This document shows positions 19,817 to 29,660 of a stretch of 64,000 nt of DNA, in pieces (the first letter of the stretch is position 1; the number at the start of each line of letters is the position of its first letter). The notes beneath the pieces were generated by a model. The model worked only from the letters and a program-made list of their open reading frames with translations. It was not told the origin of the DNA and searched no databases. The stretch lies in contig JAUNUP010000006.1 of assembly GCA_030538115.1 (NCBI GenBank), positions 1-64,000 of the forward strand. The letters are read 5' to 3'. Both the position numbers and the translations under genes were made by a program. This DNA comes from Dermatophilus congolensis (GTDB taxonomy: Bacteria > Actinomycetota > Actinomycetes > Actinomycetales > Dermatophilaceae).

Positions 19817-20880
19817 GCCCCCAGCCTGTCACCTCGCGCGGGTTCTCGGGACGAGACCGGAGCCGGCCCGGTCGAGCCGCGTACTACCAGGTCAGGACGG
19901 ATGAGGTATTCGGCCACCGTCGGCGGCTCGTGTCGCACACCCGCGAGCAGCGCCGCGACCGCCGCTTCCGCGACGGCACTCACGTTCTGGCGCACCGTCG
20001 TCAGCGGCGGGTCTGTGAACGCCATGAGCAGCGAGTCGTCCGAGCCGACCACCGACACGTCCTGCGGCACCCGCAGGCCTGCGTCGGCCACGGCCCGGAT
20101 CGCACCGAGGGCCATGAGGTCGGAGGCGGCGACGATCGCGGTGCAGCCCCGGTCGAGCAATTCGGTGGCCGCCAGACGACCGCCGTCCACTGTGAACAGC
20201 GACGATTCGATCAGTTCGTGTTGCTGGCCGGTGAGGACCTCGTCTCCGAAGGTCTCCTCGATGGCTTGCCGGAACGCGGCGACCTTCCGGGTCACTGGCA
20301 CGAACCGGTCGGGCCCCACGACGAGACCGATGCGCGTGTGCCCGAGGGAGGCGAGGTGCGAGACGGCGAGGTACACGCCGACGCGGTCGTCGGTGGAGAC
20401 GAACGGCGCGTCGATCCCCATACGGAATCCGTTGATCAGCACGATCGGCAGGTCTTTGGCCAGCAGTTCGTTATAGCGGTCGATCTCGCTGGTCAGGTTC
20501 GCATGGTGGCCCGAGACGTAGACGATGCCCGCGACTCCGCGTTCGAGCAGCATCTGTACGTACTCGTCCTCGTGTACGCCGCCGGGAGCCTGGGTGCACA
20601 GGATCGACGTGTACCCGGCTGCGGTCAGCTCACCCTCGATGGCCTGCGCCAACGCAGGAAAGATGGGGTTGCTCAGCTCGGGCACGATGAGCCCGACGAG
20701 GCCGGCCTGGCGAGCGCGCAGCTTGCTCGGCCGGTCGTAGCCCAGCAGGTCGAGGGCCTCCAGCACTGCGGTGCGTGTGGAGGCGGCCACGCCGGGCTTG
20801 TCGTTGAAGACGCGACTGACCGTGGCTTCGCTGACCCCGGCCTGGGCTGCGACATCCGCGAGTCGAGCGGGACGTGACAT
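19813..20880 (-). CDS. LacI-family transcriptional regulator (MalR-like)
   Basis: This 355-residue repressor has the N-terminal LacI helix-turn-helix (LADVAAQAGVSEATVSRVFN) and the hinge YDRPSKLRARQAG. A periplasmic-binding-protein-like effector domain runs from residue 60. It lies 55 bp downstream of malG on the same strand, after the sugar-importer genes. The expected role is repression of the importer in the absence of an alpha-glucoside inducer. TTTGCAAA/CTTGCAAG palindromes upstream of malE are candidate sites. Confidence 0.93.
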   Translation of the reverse strand: MSRPARLADVAAQAGVSEATVSRVFNDKPGVAASTRTAVLEALDLLGYDRPSKLRARQAGLVGLIVPELSNPIFPALAQAIEGELTAAGYTSILCTQAPGGVHEDEYVQMLLERGVAGIVYVSGHHANLTSEIDRYNELLAKDLPIVLINGFRMGIDAPFVSTDDRVGVYLAVSHLASLGHTRIGLVVGPDRFVPVTRKVAAFRQAIEETFGDEVLTGQQHELIESSLFTVDGGRLAATELLDRGCTAIVAASDLMALGAIRAVADAGLRVPQDVSVVGSDDSLLMAFTDPPLTTVRQNVSAVAEAAVAALLAGVRHEPPTVAEYLIRPDLVVRGSTGPAPVSSREPARGDRLGA

Positions 20881-20935
20881 CGCCAGCCTCCTTTCGTCGA
20901 ACCCACCGATCGGGCATTCATCGAGCCCTGAGGGT

Positions 20936-21874
20936 CTACTTGACCGAGCCTTGCGTGAGACCGCCGACGAGCTGCTTCTGGAAGGCCAGGTAGAGCAGCA
21001 TCACGGGCAGCGAGCACAGCAGCGAACCTGCGGCGAACATACCGAACAGCTCGTTCGCGGTGGTGCCGCGGGTAAGGCTCCACAGCCCGACACCGAGGGT
21101 CTGGCTGTCGACGTCGCGCAGGAAGATGCTGGCCAGCATGAACTCGCCGTAGAGGCCGACGAACGCGATCATGAACACGGTCACGAGAATCGGGCCCACG
21201 AGTCGCAGCGTCATCGTGAAGAAGATGCGGGCGTGGCTGGCACCGTCCATGATCGCGGCCTCGTCCATCTCCCGCGGGATCGTGTCGAAGTAGCCCTTGA
21301 GCAGCCAGACGTTGCTACCCATCGCGCCGCCCATGTAGGCGAGGATCAGGCCCCACGTGGTGTTGAGCCCGAACGCGGGGATGATGTCGCCGATCTTCGC
21401 GAACGTGATGTACATGGCCACGAGGGCGAGCACGGCCGGGAAGAGCTGCAGCAACAGCAGCGCCAGCAGCCCGACTCGACGGCCTGCGAAACGGAGCCGC
21501 GAGAACGCATACGCCGCGCACGCACCCATGAACACGGCCAAGAACGCGCCGACGGTGCAGATGATCAGCGAGTTCTTGTACCAGGTCCAGTAGGGCCGGC
21601 TCGGGTCGTTGGCCAGGTCGAGGATGTTCTGCATCGAGAAGCTCGACGGCAGCAGGGTCGCGGTCGAGAGCTGCCCAGAGGGGTTCAGCGCCGCCGAGAC
21701 GAGGAAGACGATCGGAAACAGGGCCCAGGTCAGCGCGAGGATGCCGAGCAGGTGCCGCCACCAGTGGCTGCCGTCGCCGACGCCACCCTCACGAGGGGCG
21801 CGCTGCTTGGGAGTCTTGGCACTCTTGGCTGGATTCACGGAGCCGGCCGGGTTCGCGGGATTCTCGATGGACAT
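20936..21874 (-). CDS. malG: Maltose/maltodextrin-type ABC transporter permease, MalG-like
   Basis: This 312-residue inner-membrane permease has six predicted helices. The EAA loop (DEAAIMDGASHARIFFTMTL) couples it to the ATPase. The N-terminal 30 residues are Pro/Lys-rich and cytoplasmic. The ATG overlaps the malF stop by 1 bp of the ATGA junction, so the two permeases are made in equal amounts. The C-terminal segment KQLVGGLTQGSVK is typical of MalG. Confidence 0.93.
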   Translation of the reverse strand: MSIENPANPAGSVNPAKSAKTPKQRAPREGGVGDGSHWWRHLLGILALTWALFPIVFLVSAALNPSGQLSTATLLPSSFSMQNILDLANDPSRPYWTWYKNSLIICTVGAFLAVFMGACAAYAFSRLRFAGRRVGLLALLLLQLFPAVLALVAMYITFAKIGDIIPAFGLNTTWGLILAYMGGAMGSNVWLLKGYFDTIPREMDEAAIMDGASHARIFFTMTLRLVGPILVTVFMIAFVGLYGEFMLASIFLRDVDSQTLGVGLWSLTRGTTANELFGMFAAGSLLCSLPVMLLYLAFQKQLVGGLTQGSVK

Positions 21875-23415
21875 CAGTTGATCTCCTCCAGCCTCTTCGT
21901 GGCGCGGAATCCGGGCAGGCTCATGATCGCGACGAGCGCGAAGATGAGGATCGAGACCGCGGCGGCCATGCCGTAGTTCGGGGCCGCGCCGGCGAAGGCG
22001 AGCCGGTACGCGAACGTGATGAGCAGGTCGGTGCCGCCCACCATGCCGCCGGAGAGGAACGGTCCGCCCTCGGTGAGCAGCCAGATGAGCGAGAAGTTGT
22101 TGAAGTTGAAGCCGTAGGAGGCGATGAGCAGCGGCCCGACGGCCACGAGCAGCAGCGGCATCGTGATCTTGAGCAGCATCTGCAGTCCGTTGGCGCCGTC
22201 GATGCGGGCGGCCTCTTTCACGTCACCGGGAATCGCCTGGAGGGCACCGGTGCACACGATGAACATGTACGGAAAGCCGAGCCACAGGTTGGTCAGGATT
22301 ACGGCGAAGCGGGCCGCGCAGGTGTCGCCGAGCCAGTCGACTCCGAGGCCGGTGAACGTGTTGATGAGGCCGTAGTCCTGGTTGAACATGCTCTTCCACA
22401 GCAGCGCCGTGACGAACATCGGGATGGCGTACGGCAGGATCAACAGCGATCGGTACAGGCCCTTGAAGCGCAGGTTCGGGGTGTTGAACAGCAGCGCGAT
22501 GAGCATGCCGAGGACGAACGTGAGAACCACGGTGGCCAGGGCGAACAGCACGTTCCAGACGAACATGCCGAGGAACTGGGTGCGCAGCGTGGGGTCGGTG
22601 AGGATCGTCGTGAAGTTGCGCAGCCCCACGTACTCCATCCAGCCCTGTGAGAACGCCTCGCCGCTGCCGTCGGTGGCGACGTAGCGGCCGTCCTGCGGCG
22701 CGAACGTCTTGCCGGTGCGGGTGTCGGTGAGCTGATCGGCCGCGGCGTCGTACGTGACGGCGGCCTTGCCCTCGAATGCGGCCGAGAGGCCCTGCATCTT
22801 GATACCGCCGCCGTCGGCGGTCGGCACCGCGAATTCGCCGAGATCCTTGGAGCGGGCGTTGGCCTCTCCGGCCTTGAGCACGGTGAATCCCTCGGCGGCG
22901 TCGATCTTTCCGGAGCCGCCGATCTGCACGGGGGTTTCCAGAGGCGCCAGCCCGTCCTTCGTTCCGACGAAGTTCGTGCCGTCGGGAGCCACGAGTAGCA
23001 GGTTGAGGTCGCCGGTGCGGATGTCGGCGCCCTCGGGCACCGCCACGGAGGCCCGGTAGCGCTGCGAACCGGGCACCTCGATCACGGAGTTCGCGACGAT
23101 CTGGCTCGCCGCCTCCTCCTTGGTGCCGAGGTGGCCGTCACCGTAGTTGGTGAACGCCATCGCGACGGTGAACAGCATCGGCCACACCTGCAGCGCGAGC
23201 ATCGCCAGAAGCCCCGGGAAGAGGTACTTCATCGGCACGGCCTTCTTGGTGCCGTAGATGGCCAGGATGCACATGCCGACGAACGCGGCGACGCTCACGG
23301 CCAGCCAGTAGCCCTGCTGAGCGAGCTGCGTCGCGATCCAGAAGACGAGTGCCACAGCGGCAGCGATAGCGATCCACTTCGCTGCCAGCGGGAGGGGACG
23401 GGTAGGACTCTTCAT
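21874..23415 (-). CDS. malF: Maltose/maltodextrin-type ABC transporter permease, MalF-like
   Basis: This 513-residue permease has two N-terminal helices, a third beginning at LFPGLLAML, and then an extracytoplasmic insertion of about 180 residues like the MalF P2 domain. That domain contacts the binding protein and helps identify the importer as maltose/maltodextrin-type. The core permease helices and the EAA loop (EAARIDGANGLQMLLKITMPL) follow. It is separated from malE by 123 bp that contain a strong hairpin, likely keeping binding-protein levels higher than permease levels. Confidence 0.93.
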   Translation of the reverse strand: MKSPTRPLPLAAKWIAIAAAVALVFWIATQLAQQGYWLAVSVAAFVGMCILAIYGTKKAVPMKYLFPGLLAMLALQVWPMLFTVAMAFTNYGDGHLGTKEEAASQIVANSVIEVPGSQRYRASVAVPEGADIRTGDLNLLLVAPDGTNFVGTKDGLAPLETPVQIGGSGKIDAAEGFTVLKAGEANARSKDLGEFAVPTADGGGIKMQGLSAAFEGKAAVTYDAAADQLTDTRTGKTFAPQDGRYVATDGSGEAFSQGWMEYVGLRNFTTILTDPTLRTQFLGMFVWNVLFALATVVLTFVLGMLIALLFNTPNLRFKGLYRSLLILPYAIPMFVTALLWKSMFNQDYGLINTFTGLGVDWLGDTCAARFAVILTNLWLGFPYMFIVCTGALQAIPGDVKEAARIDGANGLQMLLKITMPLLLVAVGPLLIASYGFNFNNFSLIWLLTEGGPFLSGGMVGGTDLLITFAYRLAFAGAAPNYGMAAAVSILIFALVAIMSLPGFRATKRLEEIN

Positions 23416-23461
23416 CGGGTTCCTTCACCGGACTTCATCGGCCGTGGGGCCGGGTGTAGAG

Positions 23462-23498
23462 GCGGCGGCCACCGAAACAGGTTTCCGGTGGCCGCCGC
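23462..23498 (-). terminator. Intercistronic hairpin between malE and malF
   Basis: A 13-bp perfect stem (23462-23474 with 23486-23498, GCGGCGGCCACCG pairing with CGGTGGCCGCCGC) encloses 11 nt. No U-tract follows, so it probably acts as a partial terminator or mRNA-stabilising element in the operon. Confidence 0.7.
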
Positions 23499-23538
23499 AA
23501 GAGCAAGACGCGGTCACGTGCGTCTTGGCGAAGGGTGG

Positions 23539-24846
23539 TCAGCCCTTGGCGATGTTGGCTTCGATCTCCTTCTGGGCCGCGTCGAGACGCGCCTTCGGAG
23601 CGGCCTTGCCCGAGATGATGTCGGCGGTGGCGATGCCGAAGGGCTCCCACACGGCGTTCATCGCCGGGATGTTCGGCATGAGCGGGCCGCCCTGGCCGGC
23701 CTCGAACCAGGCCTTCATGTCGGGGTTGCTCGCCGCGACCTCGTCGTACGCCTCCTTGAGCGCCGGCGGGCGCTGCCCGGCCTCGAAGAGGGCCATCTGC
23801 AGGTCCTTGCGCGGCACGTAGTTGGTGACGAATTCCTGCGCCATGGCGGCGTTCTTGGCCTTTGCGGAGACGTAGAACATCTGCACACCGAGGAACGGCT
23901 TCATCGCCTGGCCGCCGGCCACCGAGGGCATCGGCGAGATGGCGTAGTTGATGCCGGCCTTCTTGGCGGGGGCGATGCTCCACGGGCCGGAGATGAGGTA
24001 CGGGGCGTCGCCGGCGTCGAAGATCGCGTCCATGTTGGTGTCGTCCATGTTGGTGGAGAGCACCTTGTCCTTGCCCAGCTTGGCGATGAGCTCGCCGGCC
24101 TTGACGTTCTCGGGGCTGTTGACAACGAGCTTGGTGGCGTCGAAGTCGCCGTTGGCCTTGGCCGCGAAGATGTTGCCGCCGAACGCGGAGAAGTAGGGGA
24201 ACGTGAAGTACGCGTTGCCCTTCTTGCCGATGTTCTGAACGAGGACCTGCTTGGTCTTACCGTCCTTGACCAGCTGGTTACCGGTGGCGACGAGCTCGTC
24301 GAGCGTCTTGGGGGCCTCGGGTGCGAGGTCGGTGTTGCGGATGAGGCCGAGGTTCTCGACCGCGTACGGCACGCCGTAGTTCTGGCCGTCGAACTGGGCG
24401 GCCTTGGCGGCGTCGGGCAGGAACTTCGCGGAGGTCGCGGCGTCGAGCTGCACCGGAGCGACCGTGCCGTTCTGCACCAGCTCGCCGACCCAGTCGTGCG
24501 CGCCGACGACCACGTCGGGGCCCTTGCCGACCTTCGTGGCGTCCTTGAACTGCTGACGGGTCTCGGTGGCGACCTGCACGGCGACCTTGACGCCGTTCTC
24601 CTCGCCGAACTTCTTGCCGTACTCGGCGAGGGCGGGCGCGCGGTCGCCATCGCTCCAGATCACCAGGTCGGCGGCACCGTCACGCTCGGGCGACTCGGTG
24701 CTCACAGCGGCCGGGGTCTCGGCCGGGGTGGCGGCACCGGCGTCTGCCGAGGTGCCGGTGCTGGAGGGCTGGCCGCCACCGCAGGCGGCGAGGAACATGG
24801 CCGTCGCGGAGGCGGCGGCTGCGACGCTGAGGGCGCGCTTGGTCAT
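23539..24846 (-). CDS. malE: Sugar ABC transporter substrate-binding lipoprotein, MalE-like
   Basis: This 435-residue lipoprotein has a signal ending in a lipobox (FLAAC), with the Cys near residue 22, followed by a Gly/Ser/Thr-rich tether. The mature fold is a cluster-B (family 1) solute-binding protein; DLVIWSDGDRAPAL is the usual first strand, and ISGPWSIAPAKKAGINYAI is typical of maltodextrin binders. It heads the malE-malF-malG-lacI-ltaE cluster. Upstream palindromes containing TTGCAA are likely operators. Confidence 0.93.
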   Translation of the reverse strand: MTKRALSVAAAASATAMFLAACGGGQPSSTGTSADAGAATPAETPAAVSTESPERDGAADLVIWSDGDRAPALAEYGKKFGEENGVKVAVQVATETRQQFKDATKVGKGPDVVVGAHDWVGELVQNGTVAPVQLDAATSAKFLPDAAKAAQFDGQNYGVPYAVENLGLIRNTDLAPEAPKTLDELVATGNQLVKDGKTKQVLVQNIGKKGNAYFTFPYFSAFGGNIFAAKANGDFDATKLVVNSPENVKAGELIAKLGKDKVLSTNMDDTNMDAIFDAGDAPYLISGPWSIAPAKKAGINYAISPMPSVAGGQAMKPFLGVQMFYVSAKAKNAAMAQEFVTNYVPRKDLQMALFEAGQRPPALKEAYDEVAASNPDMKAWFEAGQGGPLMPNIPAMNAVWEPFGIATADIISGKAAPKARLDAAQKEIEANIAKG

Positions 24847-24983
24847 AGGTGAACTCCCGGTGATGCGAGGGCGCGGGAATCGCGTCCGGCCGTGGCCTCG
24901 ACGCCTTCGCTTTCACGATCCGAACTCGGCGGCGATGCCCTATGCCGAGAATCGTGCACCTTCCGCAAGAACCTGTCAACCAT

Positions 24984-25069
24984 CTTTGCAAAATCTTGCA
25001 AGCATCGTCGATCAACTGTGGGAGAACAATCACCCCATCGCTGGTTACCGCGTGGGTACGGTTTGCAAA
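24984..25069 (-). promoter_or_regulatory. Candidate regulator-binding palindromes upstream of malE
   Basis: TTTGCAAA (24985-24992) and CTTGCAAG (24995-25002) are 8-bp palindromes exactly 10 bp apart. A second TTTGCAAA lies at 25062-25069. A looser inverted pair CCTTGC/GCAAGG is at 25134-25139 and 25151-25156. LacI-type MalR repressors of actinobacteria bind CTTGCA-containing repeats, so these are likely sites for the malR-like product. TTTGCAAA is also the core known for RamB/PrpR-type regulators of acetate and propionate metabolism, relevant to the divergent mutA gene. Confidence 0.6.
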
Positions 25070-25156
25070 ACCCATCGGCAGAACGGGCACATAGCAATCT
25101 ACCGCCGCCGCCCCAGCGACCTCGCGTGACAGTCCTTGCGGCAACAAGATGCAAGG

Positions 25157-25539
25157 GCTTCATTGGATGACCTACCTACCAGCCCGGCAGGCCGCCACCG
25201 GCAGCGTTGTGCGCACAGAAGCGACCAAGGTCCCCCTTCGGCGCATTCCCCCAAACGGGCGGAGGCCCGCGACTACTGTGGGTTCCGAGGTCTTCCTCTC
25301 GCCTGACCTGCGAAAATCACTGGATTTCCCGTCGAAACGTTGAAAAGTGTCGGAATCCAGGGCCTGGGCGGGTGGAGGTCGTGTGGGCGATGGGGTCCGC
25401 ACGACGCGCCACACCCGGCGCGACCCTGGAACCCACCCACCGCCCCACCCCGGGCTGGCCACGCCGACACGATTGGCACGGCTCGCCCTCGCGCGGGGTT
25501 CATCGAATGGCCGCGAAGGCCATGGAAGGGGAACGAGTC
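25157..25539 (+). other. Gene-free leader and promoter region of mutA
   Basis: No gene is supported between the malE operator region and mutA. One weak 7-bp inverted repeat (CTGGATT at 25320-25326, AATCCAG at 25354-25360) lies in a locally AT-richer patch that may hold the promoter. No cobalamin riboswitch box is visible. A short in-frame extension from ATG 25507 is possible for mutA. Confidence 0.5.
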
Positions 25540-27468
25540 GTGACGCAGACCGAATCGGTGCCCAACGAGCAGCCGATCGAAGTCCCGCCGCTGGCGAGTG
25601 ACTTCCCGAAGGTGTCCCACGATCAGTGGGAGGTCCTCGTCGCCAAGGTGATGAACCGAGGCCGTCCCGAGGGCAAGCAGCTGTCGCCGGAGCAGTCGGT
25701 CGACCGCCTCCGCATCCACAGCCTCGAAGGCGTGACAGTCGAGCCGCTCTACGCGCTGCCCGACGACGTCGAAGAACCGCCCGCAACCGGAGCTCCCGGC
25801 GTCATGCCGTTCACCCGCGGTCGCAGCGCGGTGAAGGAGACCTCCGACTGGGACATCCGCCAGCTGCACGACGACCCCGACGTCGCCGTGACCAAGGCGC
25901 AGATCCTGGCCGACCTCGAGCGCGGAGCGACCTCCGTGTGGATCAAGGTCGGCGCCAACGGAGTTGCCGCCGACAAGCTCGGTGAGGTGCTCGACGGAGT
26001 GATGCTCGACCTCGCGCCCGTCGCCGTCTCCTCCGACGACGACCAGGGTGCCGCTGCCGCTGCGCTCAAGGCCGTCTGGGACGCAAAGGGTGTCGCCGCC
26101 GACAAGGTGAGCGGCTCGCTCGGCATCGACCCGTTCGGCTTCGCCGCCCGCCGCGGTGGCGACATCGACACGAGCGCCCTCGTCGAGTGGACCAAGGCCA
26201 CCGCCGACTATCCCGGCGTCGTGCCGGTAGTCGTCGACGTGCGTCCCTACGCCGACGCCGGTGCCGGTGAGACCAACCAGCTCGCCTTCGCCGTCGCCAC
26301 GGGCGTCGAGTACCTGCGCGTTCTGGCCGAGGCCGGAGTCGAGCCCGCCAAGTCGTTCGACCGCATCGAGTTCCGCATCGACGCGCACGACGACCAGTTC
26401 TCGACCATCTGCAAGATGCGCGCGCTGCGCCGCATGTGGGCCCGCGTGGGCGAGGTGCTCGAGGTGCCCGAAGAGATCCGCGGCGCACGTCAGCACGCGG
26501 TCACCAGTTGGCGCATGCTCAGCCGTGACGACCCGTACGTCAACATGCTGCGCGCCACGATGACGTGCTTCGCCTCCGCCGCCGGCGGTGCCGACTCCGT
26601 CACCGTGCTGCCCTTCGACAGCGTGCAAGGCCTGCCGGATGCGTTCTCGCGCCGCATCGCCCGCAACACGCAGGTGATCCTCGCCGAAGAATCGCACCTG
26701 GGCCGCGTCATCGACCCGGGTGGCGGGTCGTACTACGTCGAGGCGCTCACCGACGACTTCGCCGAGGCCGCCTGGACCGTGTTCCAGGAGATCGAGAAGG
26801 CCGGCGGCTTCCGCCAGGCACTTGTCTCCGGTGACATCGCCAAGCGCGCCGCCGCCGACCGCGAGGAGCTCGACAAGCGCCTCGCCGACCGCAGCTCGCC
26901 GCTGACCGGCGTGAGCATGTTCCCGAACCTCGACGAGACGCCGCTGCCGCGCACGGCGCGCACAACCCTCCCGGCCCTGTCGGGCGAGGTCACCGCGCTG
27001 CCGCGCCGTCGCAACGCCGAAATCTACGAGAAGCTGCGCGACCGGGCACAGGCCGGCGCCGACGCCACCGCCGTGCTCGTGGGCGTGGGCACCCGCCGCG
27101 ACTTCGGTGGGCGCGAGGGCTTCGCGGCCCCGTTGCTCAACGCGGGCGGCATCCGCACGAAGCTGGTCGAGGTCACCTCCGCCGACCAGGTCGCCGCGGC
27201 CCTCGCGAACAACCCCGCGAAGGTGGCCGTGGTCTGCAGCTCGCCCAAGGTCAACGGAGAGCTGTCCGGCTCCGTGATCAAGGCGCTGCGCGAGGCCGGC
27301 GTGGCCAACATCTACCTCGCGGGTAACCCGAAGGAGCTGGGCGACGACGCCGGGGCCATCGACGGAAATGTGGCCGTCGGTGTCAACGCCGTCGAGATTC
27401 TCACGACGATGCTCGATCAGCTCGGAGTCCCGCAGACCGCCGACAACACGCAAGGAGAGGGCGCATGA
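25540..27468 (+). CDS. mutA: Methylmalonyl-CoA mutase small (beta) subunit
   Basis: This 642-residue subunit pairs with MutB to interconvert (R)-methylmalonyl-CoA and succinyl-CoA. It has the mutase TIM-barrel domain ([34 protein letters not shown]) and a degenerate B12-binding domain. As expected for the small subunit, the region equivalent to the large subunit's DxHxxG lacks the cobalt-binding His. GTG at 25540 was chosen because GAAGGGGAAC precedes it; ATG at 25507 would add 11 residues. The stop overlaps mutB by 4 bp. Confidence 0.95.
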   Translation: MTQTESVPNEQPIEVPPLASDFPKVSHDQWEVLVAKVMNRGRPEGKQLSPEQSVDRLRIHSLEGVTVEPLYALPDDVEEPPATGAPGVMPFTRGRSAVKETSDWDIRQLHDDPDVAVTKAQILADLERGATSVWIKVGANGVAADKLGEVLDGVMLDLAPVAVSSDDDQGAAAAALKAVWDAKGVAADKVSGSLGIDPFGFAARRGGDIDTSALVEWTKATADYPGVVPVVVDVRPYADAGAGETNQLAFAVATGVEYLRVLAEAGVEPAKSFDRIEFRIDAHDDQFSTICKMRALRRMWARVGEVLEVPEEIRGARQHAVTSWRMLSRDDPYVNMLRATMTCFASAAGGADSVTVLPFDSVQGLPDAFSRRIARNTQVILAEESHLGRVIDPGGGSYYVEALTDDFAEAAWTVFQEIEKAGGFRQALVSGDIAKRAAADREELDKRLADRSSPLTGVSMFPNLDETPLPRTARTTLPALSGEVTALPRRRNAEIYEKLRDRAQAGADATAVLVGVGTRRDFGGREGFAAPLLNAGGIRTKLVEVTSADQVAAALANNPAKVAVVCSSPKVNGELSGSVIKALREAGVANIYLAGNPKELGDDAGAIDGNVAVGVNAVEILTTMLDQLGVPQTADNTQGEGA

Positions 27469-29660
27469 CCGCCATACCCCGGTTCGACACCACGCCTCTC
27501 GGCGACGGGGCACCGGCCGCCGACGCGCAGGCCCGCTGGGCGGCGCTGGCCGAGGGCGCAGAGGGCTACAAGGGCCCCTGGGAGACCCCCGAGCGCATCG
27601 ACGTTCCGCCTCTGTACACCGAGAAGGACCTCGAGGGCGTCGACTTCCTGCACACGTACCCGGGCGCACCGCCGTTCCTTCGCGGCCCCTACGCCACGAT
27701 GTACACCAACCAGCCGTGGACGATCCGTCAGTACGCCGGGTTCTCCACCGCCGCCGAGTCGAACGCCTTCTACCGCCGCAACCTCGCGGCCGGTCAGAAG
27801 GGTCTGTCGATCGCGTTCGACCTGGCCACGCACCGCGGCTACGACTCCGACCACCCGCGTGTGGCCGGTGACGTGGGCATGGCCGGTGTGGCCGTCGACT
27901 CGATCCTCGACATGAGGCAGCTGTTCGAGGGCATCCCGCTCGACCAGATGTCTGTGTCGATGACGATGAACGGTGCTGTTCTGCCGGTGCTCGCGTTCTA
28001 CGTGGTCGCCGCAGAAGAGCAGGGTGTGAAGCCGGAGCAGTTGGCCGGCACGATCCAGAACGACATCCTCAAGGAGTTCATGGTTCGTAACACCTACATC
28101 TACCCGCCGACGCCGTCGATGCGGATCATCTCCGACATCTTCGCGTTCACCAGCCAGAACATGCCGCGGTTCAACTCGATCTCGATCTCGGGTTACCACA
28201 TGCAGGAGGCCGGAGCGACGGCCGACATCGAGATGGCGTACACCCTCGCCGACGGCATGGAGTACATCCGCGCCGGCAAGGAGGCGGGCCTCGACGTCGA
28301 CGCGTTCGCGCCTCGCCTGTCGTTCTTCTGGGCCATCGGCATGAACTTCTACATGGAGGTAGCCAAGATGCGGGCCGCGCGCCTGCTCTGGGCCAAGCTC
28401 CTGAAGGACTTCGGCGCCAAGAACCCGAAGTCGATGTCGCTGCGCACGCACAGCCAGACGTCGGGTTGGTCGCTCACGGCGCAAGACGTGTACAACAACG
28501 TCATCCGCACGTGTGTCGAGGCGATGGCCGCGACTCAGGGTCACACCCAGTCGCTGCACACCAACGCCCTCGACGAGGCCATCGCGCTGCCGACCGACTT
28601 CTCGGCCCGCATCGCTCGCAACACCCAGCTGTTCATCCAGCAGGAGTCGAGCACCTGCCGCGTCGTCGACCCGTGGGCCGGCTCCGCGTACGTCGAGGCC
28701 CTCACGAAGGACCTCGCGGGTCGCGCGTGGGCGCACATCCAGGAGATCGAGAGCTACGGCGGCATGACCAAGGCCATCGAAGCCGGCATCCCGAAGATGC
28801 GCATCGAGGAGGCCGCGGCTCGTACTCAGGCGCGCATCGACTCCGGCCGTCAGCCGGTCGTGGGCGTCAACAAGTACAAGATCGCCGACGACGAGAAGAT
28901 CGAGGTTCTCAAGGTCGACAACGCCGCGGTTCGCCGCGAGCAGACCGAGAAGCTGGCCAAGCTGCGCGAGATCCGCAACGAGGAGGAGACCCAGGCCGCG
29001 CTGAAGAAGCTGGCCGAGGCCGCTGCTTCGCCCGCGGGCCCCGACACCAACCTGCTCGCCCTGTCGATCGACGCGGCGCGCGCGAAGGCGTCGCTGGGTG
29101 AGATCTCCGACGCTCTCGAGAGCAAGTTCGGCCGCTACACCGCCGAGATCCGTACGATCAGCGGCGTGTACCGCGAAGAAGTCGGATCCGGAGAGAACAC
29201 CGAACGCGCCCGCAAGCTCGTCGAAGAATTCGAAGAGCTCGAGGGTCGCCGCCCGCGCATCCTCGTCGCCAAGATGGGCCAGGACGGTCACGACCGAGGC
29301 CAGAAGGTCATCTCGACGGCCTTCGCCGACCTCGGCTTCGACGTCGACGTCGGCCCGCTGTTCCAGACGCCGGAAGAGGTCGCCCGCCAGGCGGTCGAAG
29401 CCGACGTCCACGTGGTGGGTGCCAGCTCGCTCGCAGCCGGTCACCTCACGCTCGTGCCGGCGCTGCGCGCCGAGCTCGACAAGGCCGGTCGCCAGGACCT
29501 CATGATCGTGGTCGGTGGCGTCATTCCCGAGCAGGACTTCGACGAGCTCCGGGCAGCCGGCGCCGAGGCGATCTTCCCGCCCGGCACCGTGATTCCCGAC
29601 GCCGCGATCGACGTGCTCGAGAAGCTCAAGGCCAACGCGAGTGAGGGGGCCGCGCAGTAG
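27465..29660 (+). CDS. mutB: Methylmalonyl-CoA mutase large (alpha, catalytic) subunit
   Basis: This 731-residue catalytic subunit uses adenosylcobalamin. The N-terminal mutase barrel includes the substrate-site stretch [18 protein letters not shown] and the [11 protein letters not shown] segment. The C-terminal B12 domain has the base-off/His-on motif DGHDRG near residue 610 and the downstream [10 protein letters not shown] nucleotide-tail loop. Length is typical. It overlaps mutA by 4 bp and meaB by 1 bp. The trio channels propionyl-CoA carbon from odd-chain fatty acids and branched amino acids into the TCA cycle, or runs in reverse for propionate synthesis. Confidence 0.97.
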   Translation: MTAIPRFDTTPLGDGAPAADAQARWAALAEGAEGYKGPWETPERIDVPPLYTEKDLEGVDFLHTYPGAPPFLRGPYATMYTNQPWTIRQYAGFSTAAESNAFYRRNLAAGQKGLSIAFDLATHRGYDSDHPRVAGDVGMAGVAVDSILDMRQLFEGIPLDQMSVSMTMNGAVLPVLAFYVVAAEEQGVKPEQLAGTIQNDILKEFMVRNTYIYPPTPSMRIISDIFAFTSQNMPRFNSISISGYHMQEAGATADIEMAYTLADGMEYIRAGKEAGLDVDAFAPRLSFFWAIGMNFYMEVAKMRAARLLWAKLLKDFGAKNPKSMSLRTHSQTSGWSLTAQDVYNNVIRTCVEAMAATQGHTQSLHTNALDEAIALPTDFSARIARNTQLFIQQESSTCRVVDPWAGSAYVEALTKDLAGRAWAHIQEIESYGGMTKAIEAGIPKMRIEEAAARTQARIDSGRQPVVGVNKYKIADDEKIEVLKVDNAAVRREQTEKLAKLREIRNEEETQAALKKLAEAAASPAGPDTNLLALSIDAARAKASLGEISDALESKFGRYTAEIRTISGVYREEVGSGENTERARKLVEEFEELEGRRPRILVAKMGQDGHDRGQKVISTAFADLGFDVDVGPLFQTPEEVARQAVEADVHVVGASSLAAGHLTLVPALRAELDKAGRQDLMIVVGGVIPEQDFDELRAAGAEAIFPPGTVIPDAAIDVLEKLKANASEGAAQ

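Noticed and set aside
25157..25539. Cobalamin riboswitch before mutA
   Set aside because: No B12-box core such as GCCACTG or its expected stem-loop order was found.
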